A stretch of 60,000 nt of DNA, from positions 2,957,096 to 3,017,095 of the forward strand of contig NC_087080.1 in the NCBI RefSeq assembly GCF_026151205.1, in the 5' to 3' direction. The first letter of the stretch is position 1. Each line of letters opens with the position of its first letter. This DNA is from Bolinopsis microptera (taxonomy: Eukaryota; Ctenophora; Tentaculata; Lobata; Bolinopsidae). The notes under the pieces were generated by a model. It was not told the DNA's origin. It was given only the letters and a program-made list of their open reading frames with translations, and ran no database searches. Below, piece by piece: positions 41,501 to 51,160 of this stretch. The translations under genes were made by a program, and so were the position numbers.

Positions 41501-43330
41501 GTCTGCCACATTATTATTATTAAATGTTCGATCACCACTACCGAATGGTATCAAGAGCTGTATCCTCAGGTCGGACTGATGTACATGTTTACTCGGATAG
41601 CAATTAACGTACCCCAAGTTTATCTCCCTCTTTACCTCATCTCCACCTTATCCCTCAATAAAGAAAGTATAGCTTACTTCCCTTTAGTAATGCTTATTTG
41701 TAGTGTGATCGGGAGTTTCTTGACACGACCCCTGACAAAGTTGTCAGGAAAAAGAGTGGCTTATATTTGTGGAGCTACTCTTGTGGTGGGCAGTTCTTTC
41801 TGGTTCTATTTCCAGGTGAGTTGTTAATGTGTTCAACCTGTCATTAAAGCCAATAAACTCAGACGGCAGTGACTTAGTTGATGGGATTTATAAGAACTGA
41901 TACGTCAGTCGTCATCAGATGTCTGTTTCATTGGATTAAACTGTAAACTGGTTTCAGTCGAAGGATGATCCTAACCCAACTTACGGAGCGACAGCGTGTA
42001 TTGGGGTGGGATGCAGTATCATGTTGATCTTATCTCTCAGTATGACAGCAGATCTTATCGGTGGTCACACGGTGAGACCTCTTATTAACATTACCCACAA
42101 TAATAAAGTTTTAAAGCAATGCCTCACTTTCAGTCTTCACTTCAGTCCAAAAACGCACGGTCAACAGTATTTAAGGATTTAATAATACCTTACCACCGAG
42201 GATCCAGCTGAAATATGTATAATGTAAAGAATATTAAGCTTCATAACATCTTGTAATTTTACTGTTCAAAAGTAAAATGACTGAAACTTTTGACTTTAAA
42301 CAATTAATAAAAACGCAGCCTATTCTGATACGATATCAAAATTTTACACACATCTTGAAAAAGATATGAATAAACTTCGTGCAACATTTCAGCTCCATAT
42401 CACAAGAAATTATTGACTTATAGCCTTTCAACAAAACAAATTGTGCTTTCCCGAAAAATGCACTTTATATTAACCAGGAATTGGAAATGCTCAATTTGAA
42501 TTACAGAAAAAGTTTTTTATTTTTTTAAATTGTTTTTTGTGGAAACGGTGCGCTAGATGGTCACTTAACTTCCTATGAGGTCATTTAGGCTGGACATTTT
42601 TGGTGTATGCCCCCTTAAGCAACTTTGGCAACTCTTAAAATTCTTACACTTGGCGAGCATAGGGCCTCAAATTCCCTTCAGGGGCTTAAGGCCTCGTCTT
42701 CCCTATCTACAAAAAATATACAGTATTATTAAACCTGAGTAAAAGGTGAAGAAAAATTTCGAAGCCATTTTCATGTCGTTCTTCAAACAACAACAGTTAT
42801 TTACATCTGAATTCATAGAAAGTATACCTGTTCCTATGATCACGTGACTTTCACCAGGACACAGCAGCATTTGTGTACGGATCAATGTCCCTGGTGGATA
42901 AACTGTCCAATGGTATACTAATAGCTCTGATACAACACTTTCATCCAGAAAAGTGTAATCCTGATTTGGGACCCTGCTCGACTAATGGAGCTCAATACTA
43001 CAGGTATCTAGATATCAAATAATGTACCGGTTAAGTTCCTCGAATTCTTCAAGAGTTTAGTAACCACTGCATCCCTGTAGGTACACGATGTCAGTAATAC
43101 CGGGCACTGCTGCTCTACTGGCAGCCTTGTCAACACTCCTACTATCTTTTGTAGTCGAGAGATGTCCCCATACCACTCAAATCCAAAACCAAAATGGTAG
43201 GTGCAGTTTAAGAATTAAGCTTTCAGTCTCAGTTCTTTGCATTCTTGATATTAAACTGTTAATCTTAACCATTTTTATCCGTCTTCAGAATCCGTTTTTA
43301 AAATTTGTGATCTATGACCAATATCAATAA
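35599..43330 (+). CDS. MFSD12: MFSD12-like major facilitator transporter (10 exons)
   Basis: I infer exons 35599-35699, 35850-35976, 36150-36337, 36462-36575, 36772-36886, 37035-37244, 41570-41815, 41958-42071, 42858-43003 and 43081-43330. All have GT-AG borders and consistent phases, giving 536 residues. The protein carries family signatures in order: YSAGHILNDLCSACWFTYL, LVGQVADGLVTPLVGI, THLS-type QISHLSLIPVLT, FLNSIR, LGPGDERVF, VGLMYMFTRIAINVPQVYL, SMTADLIGGHT and AAFVYGSMSFLDK-type AFVYGSMSLVDKLSNG. Twelve membrane segments are expected. In vertebrates MFSD12 sits in lysosome and melanosome membranes and is needed for cysteine import. The last ~45 residues are unlike the family, so a further 3' exon may be used in place of readthrough past 43200. 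A second acceptor at 35745 is in frame and would add 35 residues. An antisense LINE occupies the 4.3-kb sixth intron. Confidence 0.85.
37896..41260 (-). mobile_element. LINE-E, RTE-like retrotransposon inside the MFSD12-like gene
   Basis: A single intact ORF with a short 3' tail lies in intron 6, opposite to host transcription. Just past the stop, GTAAGTAAGTAC-type repeats (about 37896-37912, read on the minus strand) form the tail, as in RTE-like LINEs. The 5' end lies near 41260, where coding-type sequence stops; I saw no clear target-site duplication. Confidence 0.85.
37933..41115 (-). CDS. LINE-E endonuclease and reverse transcriptase
   Basis: The 1060-residue frame has no stops. The endonuclease begins near residue 60 with FGTWNVLSL and continues through GITETHMPGTG, LLLGDLNAK, NQIDHICIS and GSDHYLVRA, so the catalytic Asn, Glu, Asp and His are present. 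The reverse transcriptase has SPGVDGI, NNRGITL, QSGFRQNRSC, FVDFKAAFD, GTGQGDIQGP and YADD at residues 783-786. The C-terminus contains LRWFGHVVRM and a GRPRKNW motif, features of RTE-like elements, which usually have one main ORF. The element looks intact and possibly active. It is antisense to the host gene, and its promoter could affect that gene's expression. Confidence 0.9.
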   Translation of the reverse strand: MAPSARTDDTSMKVAGQSLRDPRGQMSVGRTRHCSRFISPQITHVDSDSNKKQPANYSKTGLTFGTWNVLSLTSSSSQLFQLSENISEYKLDLLGITETHMPGTGSELLDNGSLLIYSGRTDGIRRRGVGLTLSKRTKNSLISYLPISDRLLSARLHSQHLNISVVVAYAPTEGASDNDKDEFYQQLSSAFDELPRHDLKLLLGDLNAKVTSDCSSMSGVIGGHSLHSSSNDNGTRLLDFCIAHQLTIGGTMFQQKDIHKGTWRSPNGRTVNQIDHICISKKFGGSLLNVKVCRGADIGSDHYLVRARLRMKLMSVKKKQERKLEIPAIEHLRDHSLVSEYNIVLRNKFDCLEPEVDLESMWDNFKTTVQQVSMEILGQRPRKKKDRHQSQKTKELLKNRKEFKRKDPNSNANRSEYSRLNKLFKKDSKVDDNNWARRMANDLEEAARKGQQREVWQKINVISGKKKKQSTAVRDVSGQLIADPHAQKERWKEHFSRLLNPPPQEANISDLDNIPPQPSFDDLSDSDEAPTRNEIVDALKKLKNHKSPGVDGITNEQLKYGQDGLVDQLVVLFKKVWEDEKIPEDWSKGVIIIVGKKGDTSHCANNRGITLRSTASKLLQMILLRRLSNGMEKFLRENQSGFRQNRSCIDQVYSLRCIIHQCIEYNIPLYINFVDFKAAFDSIDRQFIWRSMQHYGLPDKYIRIMKAFFTHTVSAVRVNGEVTGWFDVNSGTGQGDIQGPPVFNFCLNFSAYLMELNKVISKGALLQLPAPGVEEKHLLDTDYADDMAMLDNSKEGLQETTDLLCKYSAYAGLKINAGKTQSMVVSKSASQRPYSKDDTMDINVEGLPIQQVSNFTYLGAIISANGTIDKELSARIQKASGAFYQLSSIWYSRSIKTPTKIRIYKAAVLTILLYGSEVWNTTQTQMKRFEVFHHRCLRRILKIKWFYHVSNADVLKRANIAPVDTFVRAARLRWFGHVVRMPEERIPNYLLHWIPKHGKRSRGRPRKNWLSCVREDAAIFTGVDNITIEDAEQQATDRVHWRGLIHRRKELLCGAGHSND

Positions 43331-43753
43331 CAAAATTTAAACCTATTAACCTATAATAACTTTTAATCTATTAGGGGGGGGGGGGGGTTGGGGGGGAGTT
43401 CAGCCTGAAATTTTTGTGAAACTTGATTCTGATATAGCAGTTGACCAACAAACTAGGACCTGTGACCAAACTTTTGAGGGGGTCCCGGACCCCAACCGAC
43501 CACCGTAGGGCCTGTCGTGATATCATGGATTGCTTAGGTTCCACCAGGATCTGGTAGTCCTCATGATTCTGCGGCCTCTATGTATCGTCATCTCGCACAA
43601 CTCTTTAAGAATCTTGTGAATTTGGCATGTGAAAATGTGCAGGCTTCCAGACATTGATCGGGTCAACGAGGTGTCGTACGTCACCTCAAGATCGGGTGAC
43701 AGGGGGGTAACCAGGCCAGAACCCAATTGATTGGGTCTGAGGTCACGTGATTA
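43331..43753. other. region downstream of the MFSD12-like gene
   Basis: A run of 14 G at 43374-43387 followed by more G is a likely G-quadruplex former. Beyond it no gene was recognised, although a frame near 43557-43655 (LAQLFKNLVNLACENVQ) could be part of a decayed LINE. Confidence 0.4.
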
Positions 43754-43889
43754 TGATCTTATTGATCCACGTCAACATGGGTTTATGAGTAGAAAATCCT
43801 GCACAACTCAGCTAGTAAATTTCTGTGACAGCTTTATAGCCCTATCTCTCAATGACAATGTTCGCACTGAGCTATTCCCACGATAGAAA
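43754..43889 (+). pseudogene. LINE reverse-transcriptase fragment
   Basis: A 44-codon stretch reads LIDPRQHGFMSRKSCTTQL and continues with VNFCDSFIALSLNDN before a stop. This matches the reverse-transcriptase finger motif QxGFxxxxSCxTQL. The catalytic palm is not found downstream, so only a short fragment remains. Confidence 0.7.
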
Positions 43890-44997
43890 TCCTATTTTGA
43901 TTCACGGCCGTGATGAATGGATTTCCAGTAGATTTCATTCGAAGTCGAATCACTTCGGGCTTATCTTGATAGCTTTGAGCTATTGTAAACCAATTGCTCC
44001 TCTTCTCACTAACTATCGGACGATTTACGTACTAAAGTTCGATAATGAAAGTTCGTGGTTTTCGAATGTCACTATACTACTATACTTAAATGAACGTTAT
44101 AAATTCGAGATCCTGGTGGAACCTACTAACCTACAGGTGGACATGACAAGGATTAAGTTTCCTAAACTTATGCGGAAAAATTCAGAATTTGGCCACCAAA
44201 TCACAAATCTTTTCAATGAATACTGTTCTGATGACTAAAATATCTAAAATTTCAGTTGACGAACAGGGAGGTAACAATGATATTGTTATATCTAACGCAG
44301 CTAGGGAGGTAGAGGAGCGTGAAGATATAGAATCCAGTAAAGAAGACTAGGAGAAAAGGAGACAACAGGTAAAGATGAGGCCACCACCACGTGGGAATAA
44401 CTTTTAACATCTGTCTCGATCAAAACAGTTTTAATTTGTATATGGACACGTTCTTTTGAGTTTGAGGATATTATGAAACACAAATAATAGCGTTTTCGAC
44501 GATAGTGGCTTAATTTTGGCATCTATTAACCTAGCACGTTCAGAAGTTCTGAACATTAACTATGTGACCCATACTAATTACTGCTTTACTGATACTCCCA
44601 TATGCACTGCTCAGAAATAAAATTTATTGTTGTTAGGCACTTTAATGTTGAAAATGTCACATTTTTAAAACTTAGTTAACTGTAGCTCCCCAATTAACAT
44701 TGCTTGGTCTGAAATATATTAGATTAGGTCAATCTAACAATCTTAACATTGTCACAAAAATTATGTGACGAAGTCAACATTTCTTGTCCCTATTTTGAAG
44801 AACTATACCTATATTAGAATTCAATTGTCTTTCAGAAATAATTGCAGTAGATTATTTTCCAGCACATCAGAACTCAAGTTAAACAATGTTAAGTTAAATT
44901 TTGCTTAGTCATTAAAAATTTGGTGAATGATTTTTCAGTAGATTTAATAATTTTATAATCGAATCATTTTTTTGTAAATGGAATATAACATTTGAAC
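43890..44997. other. intergenic, no gene recognised
   Basis: A 128-codon frame ends at 44238 but has no motif I recognise and overlaps the end of the LINE fragment. The rest is AT-rich. Confidence 0.35.
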
Positions 44998-45580
44998 AAA
45001 ACCCATAATTGGACGACCGTCCGCAAATGCAAAATGATATTGATACCGAGAATGAAATCGGTCGGTCGCTTTTCCCATTCATTTACAATTGTAATATATT
45101 AAGAAGAACTACCCGAAGGCAGCTTTGTAGGTTTATAATCTACCAGGACGCGCGCCGAGTTGGACTCGTCGACGGTCTAATATATGGAACAGATATTTTA
45201 CGAGTATCACCCGTTAAAGGCAGCTGTACTCGGCAATAACGATTCAGTTAACATCAGCTAATATTACACTAACTAGCGCCCTTATCCCGAAAATGAAATA
45301 CTTTACCTGGGGACCTCAGGCTATCATGTTTAGGCGGAATGACAGGCTGAGCGCGGCCCACTCCCAGTAAGAAATACTACATACTAGGTTAAGGTATCAA
45401 CCCGAAAACAACCCAAAGAGATTTTTAAGGCATGTGATTAATGTAATTAATCGAAACTTATTACAATTTGTAAGCCGTGAATGAATGGGAAAAGAGACCG
45501 ACTTAATATCATTTACTTTTGTTTGGGAACGAAAGTGGAAAGACACTGGCAGCGGTCCACCCTACTCAATTATGGGTTTT
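44998..45580. mobile_element. inverted-repeat element, third and most complete copy
   Basis: The ends AAAACCCATAATT (44998-45010) and AATTATGGGTTTT (45568-45580) are exact inverted repeats. Inside are the words shared with 25133-25561 and 23855-24152, such as GAATGAAATCGGTCG and GACACTGGCAGCGGTCC. A copy of the ~60-bp element is nested at 45303-45362. No transposase is encoded. Confidence 0.75.
45303..45362 (-). repeat. short ~60-bp dispersed element, copy 2
   Basis: TTACCTGGGGACCTCAGGCT followed by AGGCGGAATGACAGGCTGAG, nested in the inverted-repeat element at 44998-45580. Confidence 0.7.
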
Positions 45581-45773
45581 GGTCATTTTTAGCGCCTAAA
45601 ATTCGATTAGCTAGTTCATCATCATGGATTATTCTAATCAGCCCAGTACATAATCTGCACTGAAATTAGATTTTGATGATCAGAAGAGTGGTAACACTCA
45701 TTTTGTACTGCAGTTAAGTTCGAGATTACCTGGCATGCCAGTCCCTGTGCGCGGTGCTCTTTTCAAGCTTCCT

Positions 45774-45836
45774 ACTTGAGAGAAGCGAGCATGAGAGTTG
45801 AAAGTCTCAACTCTCATGCTCGCTTCTTAACTTGAG
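45774..45836. repeat. perfect 21-bp hairpin flanked by a 7-bp direct repeat
   Basis: AGAAGCGAGCATGAGAGTTG plus one A (45781-45801) is followed by a 5-base loop and its exact reverse complement (45807-45827). ACTTGAG occurs just before it (45774-45780) and again just after it (45830-45836). The direct repeat resembles a target-site duplication, so this may be a very small insertion. Confidence 0.85.
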
Positions 45837-46327
45837 ACTATATAGCAAGCTGGGTAAAGTTCGAAACTGTGGTGATTTTCTATGCGTCCGCGCTTCCGAT
45901 ACAAATTGGCCTTCTAAATTATTAAATTGGCTGTTCACTCTTGATACTTTAGTTTTACCTCTTGCCTTGACCATTGTTAATGATCTGGCCCGGCGCGCGC
46001 TACTTCGTAGCTCGTGCCGTCGAGAAGAAAGCGGCGCGCGCTACTTCGAAGAAATTTAGACGAGTAACATCCGTCAACCTCTTGCCATATTCCATAAGTA
46101 TAACATGCATCGTCATGACTAGATTCCTCTACTCTGATATGATAAGAAAATCTTAGAAACTGCCTGATCTAACTTTTGATTTGACAAGCAATGAAGCAAT
46201 AGTTGTTTCTTCAACAAGTACTGGACGGTAACGTAGCATGCATCCTGTTTCTACGATAGACGACAACAACAAGGACAGCCACCTGGAGGATAATTAGAGA
46301 CATATATTATAAATGGGACCATTACTG

Positions 46328-46391
46328 GGCTGCGCTCAGCCTGTCATTCCGCCTAATAATAATAATAGCCTGGGGTCCCCAGGTAAATGGG
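46328..46391 (+). repeat. short ~60-bp dispersed element, copy 3
   Basis: GCGCTCAGCCTGTCATTCCG at the left and GGGGTCCCCAGGTAA at the right, with an (AAT)n stretch between. Confidence 0.7.
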
Positions 46392-46701
46392 ACCATTAAA
46401 ATGAAAATTATGCTAACCATAAACCACCTTTACCGCGTCACAACAATAATCAATATCATCGCGCTTATGCACTCAAATAAAAAAAGGAAGATTTACTTAT
46501 ATTCAATGTTGCTGCTCTAACTGTTCCTAGCTACATTCTGCATGAAAATAATATTTATAAATATAATTATAGTGTATAGGAATTTATACGCTCTCAAATT
46601 ATAGCTTTAACGAACAATATAAATGTAATCGATCACTTAACGCGATTGATATGTGAGCGGGTGATACAGGATACTCGTAAAAGATTTGTTCTAATATTAC
46701 T

Positions 46702-46766
46702 TGGCGGCGCTCAGCCTGTCATTCCGCCGAATCTTTATACATAATAGCCCGGGGTCCCCAGGTAAT
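46702..46766 (+). repeat. short ~60-bp dispersed element, copy 4
   Basis: GCGCTCAGCCTGTCATTCCG at the left and GGGGTCCCCAGGTAA at the right. With the next copy in opposite orientation at 46829 it forms a pair around a ~60-base spacer. Confidence 0.7.
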
Positions 46767-46828
46767 TCCAATACCGTCGACATGGACAAGTTCAACTCTG
46801 AACTCGGCGCGCGTCTTCAGTCTTGCCC

Positions 46829-46905
46829 TTACCTGGGGACCTCAGGCTATCATGTTCATAAACATAGAATAAAGATTCGGCGGAATGACAAGCTGTCATT
46901 ATGCC
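46829..46905 (-). repeat. short ~60-bp dispersed element, copy 5
   Basis: TTACCTGGGGACCTCAGGCT at the left and GGCGGAATGACAAGCTGTCA at the right; the right end departs from the other copies. Confidence 0.65.
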
Positions 46906-48155
46906 CATCATAAATCTAATAAATCTAATATAAGACTTCTAAGATGAAAACTCAAGGCGATGTGTTTTAACTAACGTCAACTAGTGATATTCCCCAATTA
47001 ATTAAATCCTCTTTATGAACTATTTCCTCCACGACTATTTCTTCTTCAATCGTGAAATTGAATTGGAGCGGACCATATCTTCTTTCTGTCGTTTCAAAAA
47101 CGCTGATTTAAAATAAGACTGAGATTAGCCCCACTTAAAAATTCCTAAAAACCATAATATAAACCAGATAATGACTAATTAGGAATTAAAAATTGTCCAA
47201 TTCAATTTTCCAGAACTTACAAAATAATTGACGAGCGTGCTAAATCACTCTACAGTCGATCTACAAAAAAACTGTCTCGATCACGTGATATGACCGTATA
47301 AGGAAGTTAGCCTAATTTATCGTTAGGGTTTCAGCATATGCTTTTGTTAAGGATTGGAATCAGATTAGAGGGTTAGGGTTTCGAATAGTATAGTCGTTCA
47401 GGACCATGCAGCTAGAGAACGGGTTGAAAAAGTCACGTGACAGTAGTGATTAAATTAATCGTACGTACGTACGTACGCGCGCGCGTGATTCTCGCATTCA
47501 GTTAATCTATGACAGAACACCTTTTTACAGCAAATTATGATTTGGCGGTCGCGATCGCCGTCATTTTCAGGCTCGCGAATATTCTTTTAAACTTCACAAT
47601 TTCTAAATTTTTCATTTCAGCTTTTAAACTACAGTACTATGGATAATTTACTTGAGATGATTTGTGCACTATTTCAACAATGCAGTCTTGTAACGCAATT
47701 CGAATGGTGGAGCTGCAGGCATTTTTTGATCAGGTACTTTAGAGATCGTTTTCTTAACCATTTAATCTAAATAAATAAATCAAATAAATTTAAATACCTT
47801 CCAAAGATTAGTAGAATTGTATAGTATGTCTGCTCTTTACAATACGCAATTTACATGATTTAGTTCAAAGAAGAGACAGTAAACAATTAAACACAAATGT
47901 ACCTCATTATAACTTCATAGTAATATCGTGACAATAACTTAATAATAACTCGGAACTAAATATAAATGGGACAAACAGCTGCTACAAAATAACAGCATTT
48001 AATCAATATATTAAGTCCAGTACATTTTAAGCAGAAGTCCTCAATATATCGAGAAAACACTGAGACTCAATCCTCAAATCTTAGGAAATTTAGAAATGCG
48101 TGAGAATAATCCAAATGATGAGCTGCAGGATTGTGTATCGTTGAAGATATTCAAA
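46906..48155. other. gene-poor stretch with two unproven exon candidates
   Basis: On the minus strand, 47102-46967 is open for 45 codons after a TTTTAAATCAG acceptor and ends in TAA; the peptide contains RRYGPLQFNFTIEEE. On the plus strand, 47216-47305 follows an AATTTTCCAG acceptor and reads TYKIIDERAKSLYSRSTKK before a stop. Neither has a partner exon that I can identify. An ACGT/CG simple repeat lies at 47461-47486. Confidence 0.3.
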
Positions 48156-48467
48156 TTATTTAGCGTCCTTTTTGCCATACTTGAACTTGTAGAGAGCAAA
48201 CGCTCCAATGTACAACCCGTAGGTAGCGAATACGACATTTCTTCGGCCTGTCAAGGTTGAAATATTAACAACAAAATTAAGGATTATTATTTTCATTTAT
48301 TTTCAATACCCAATCAACAGAAATTATTTGATTGGTATGTATTATAGCTAGGGTCTTTATCTTGGGATATACATAAACCAAGGGAAAGTTACCACGAAAT
48401 ACTGACCACGGATAGTGACGTTGTTGAAGTTGGGGTTTGCTCCGGCGGGAAGTGCTGCTTCACCCAT
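48156..48467 (-). CDS. ATP5MK: DAPIT-like ATP synthase membrane subunit (2 exons)
   Basis: Exons 48467-48407 and 48247-48156 join at GT-AG borders in phase to give a 50-residue protein. The second half, GRRNVVFATYGLYIGAFALY followed by KFKYGKK, matches the DAPIT pattern: a GR(x)N box, an ATYG turn, one membrane helix and a basic C-terminus. Known DAPIT proteins are of similar size (about 58 residues in vertebrates) and sit in the inner mitochondrial membrane, where they support ATP synthase dimers and stability. There is no cleavable presequence, as expected. The ATG at 48467 is the only one upstream of the conserved part. Confidence 0.78.
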
Positions 48468-50023
48468 ATTTAGATTAGAGAACTTTGGCTACAAATTAGG
48501 GAGGGTTAGTGATACTGTAGAGACCAATTGTCGTAATTCAGGTCAGAATAGTTGATATGTAAGTAAAAATAAAGTAAACATGAAATGAAATATTTATATC
48601 CCGCTTATAATAACAACCAGTATTATGGAAAATAACAAGAATTGCCGACTACAAAGTTTAAAATACATGTTAATCAAAATGGTTATCACACTGTATATAA
48701 TCGAAACCACTAAATCGTTAATCGATGTACAGTGTATGTCGGTATACAGTGCGCAAATCGCCAGAATACATGCAATGTCTGCAGTAGGTGGTTTGGGTGT
48801 TGACACAGGCCACAGCCCGGGTGCTACCATAGCGTTATATATTCTCAGCACTGAGCACCTTGTATTTAAGATATTTTTGCTGATTTTGATGGTTTTAGCA
48901 ATTTGGGATATATACAATTATTTGTATAATTCCTTTTCTGTTTTCAGAACATCCCTGCCAACTATTCAACAGGTCATGAATTTTCAAGAATGATTATATG
49001 CTTAGCTGACAAAATACCACGCAACACATTTCTATCCGCAATACATTCAGATGAAAATTCAACTTATCACTTTCCTCCTGGTCAGCTACTCATTTTCCAA
49101 CGACACTTTTAGTACCTCCCGGAACTTGAAAAGTGCACATAAGACAAGTTTGTTTTAACACTTAACAACATTCAACCTATTATCATTCAGTGGAAACTAA
49201 TTATAATTCTAAATTATAATATATAACGTGTTATTCCAAACCACTTGTACCACCTGTTATACCTCCCTAGACAGCATGGTCTTTAGTTAACTATGTTAGA
49301 GCAGTGCTGGTATAGTGTATCATGTTAACTATGTTAGAGCAGTGCTGGTATAGTGTATCATGGTAGAGTAATGAGTTACAACATTGTGCTGAGCTCGGTT
49401 AATGTGCTTCCTGCTGCGCTGTGTACTGTTTATTGAACTCAGTTGCAGTTGTATAGTAGTTTCTTTGCTAGTACATTTGTGTTCTCTCGCTTTTTATAAT
49501 GTAGAACAATCACCGTTTCCAGCTTTGTTGACATCTTGATTAACTTGACAATTGTAGAAGGAGTTTTGCTGTTATAATAATGATAATTCTGATAACCACA
49601 AACTCTTTATCATAGATTTGTTACGTTTATATTTATTCATTTAAATATTACTGCTTTATAAAACTTTATTTTATCAATTTACTAGAAAGCCCGTGGTAAC
49701 AGGGATGAAGCTAGTAGTTTTCTATTTCTTTGGCAGTCAGTTTTAATCGTATCAAAAAGTATTCATCCCCACCGAAGATACAGTCGATCTAAATGTAGCT
49801 CGCACTGAACACAACGTAATTACCAAAAAACCGATCAAAATGTCGCTCGCCAATCTTTAAACGTGCACGTTCAATACCGTTACCATGGTTACTATACAAT
49901 TTTATTTGTTTACCTAATTTGCACGTGGGCGGTCGTACATACATTCTACAGACAGAAAGATTGGCTAATCTGACGTTTATCAGTATTTTTAATCATATTC
50001 AGAAACTTTCATACATCCTAGAC
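48468..50023. other. intergenic between the DAPIT-like and first Ly6 genes
   Basis: A 36-base tandem duplication of GTTAACTATGTTAGAGCAGT-type sequence lies at 49287-49362. Overlapping frames on both strands at 48594-48993 have no recognisable domain. The first ~200 bases hold the likely DAPIT-like promoter. Confidence 0.4.
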
Positions 50024-50992
50024 ATGCATACTCAAACGTTCCTATTTGCCCTTCTGCTCTCTGCATGTTGCCTATTCTATATGGGTAAGTTTTACTGGAC
50101 GTGCTGTTTAGTGTTTAATATCTATAAAACACTTTCCACGTGACCACTTATTGAGCATATGTAAAAAGCTAGTACACTATTCAAGTTTAAATTTGCCTCA
50201 GAAACGCCACAATATCACTCTGATACAATAATAAACATTTCGGGTAGATATTACAAGGTGTCTTTATTCATCATAAATAATATTGAAAAAACATACTACA
50301 TATAAACAACATTCTGCAGGTGAGAGCAAACTGTCTTGTTATCATTGTACAAAACAGATAACGGATAAAACAACAACATCGTACATGGAATATAACACTG
50401 GAACTCAGGCCAGCGAGTGCGCAGAAAAGGAATGCAGTGATGTGAGTCAATTTTGAAAATTTCCCAGTCAACACTTGACCTGACTTTTAACTTGGTACCA
50501 GAAATATGATTATAAATAGAAATGCTTTAAAGTTTTACTCTTGATCTTATTATTGATCTTATATACGAGATGTGTTTTAATTTTCAATGTAAATCTTGAC
50601 AGGACACCGATGAATGCTTCTCGCTTACAACAACAGCATCATCGGAAGGGGAGACAAGTGTTAGTGTACACATGAGCTGTGGAACAACAACTAAGGGTCA
50701 GGACTGTAGTTATTTTCTAATCTATGTCAAACTCCAACTGTGCCCATTTGTCTATGTTTGTAGATTTGCATTAATCTTTGATACACTAATACTGTAATCT
50801 TATTGTTTACATTTAACATTGTTCCCTTCAGATGAAGCTTGTACTGAAGTCGGTGGCCTAAACGTGGCTACTTGCAAGTCTGATTGGACATGGAAGATCT
50901 GCAAGAAAGATCTGTGCAACAGCGGCAGTGCATTTCAACCTATGCTGATTCTGATGGCTTTAACAATTGTTGCAGCCTTGTTTTCATATTAG
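50024..50992 (+). CDS. Ly6/uPAR-type three-finger protein 1, probably GPI-anchored (4 exons)
   Basis: Exons 50024-50084, 50320-50441, 50603-50696 and 50832-50992 join in phase to 145 residues. Exon 1 encodes a signal peptide (MHTQTFLFALLLSACCLFYM). The mature start has LSCYHC, the LxCxxC pattern of the first finger, and the domain ends in CKKDLCN, a D-x-C-N signature of the family. A hydrophobic tail (MLILMALTIVAALFSY) after GSAF suggests GPI anchoring at the cell surface. Ly6 proteins act as small adhesion or receptor modules; the partner here is unknown. The same exon layout appears in the gene starting at 53028, so the two are paralogues. Confidence 0.82.
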
Positions 50993-51160
50993 ATTATTTC
51001 CTTCATTATTTTTAACACCAGTTTAAAAGAAGCGAATTTTAACTATTATCAACTTTGAGTATACTGAGCTGAGCAGACTCTACATTTGTAATAGACATTT
51101 TTATGGTTAGAACCCTTTGAATGCTTTCATGTATAATTTGTTTTGTTAATAGCTATGATA

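Noticed and set aside
43852-44238. 128-codon plus-strand gene
   Set aside because: It overlaps the end of a reverse-transcriptase fragment and shows no domain; probably decayed transposon or chance.
48594-48993. Genes on both strands upstream of the DAPIT-like gene
   Set aside because: The two frames overlap each other, neither has a known motif, and composition does not favour either.
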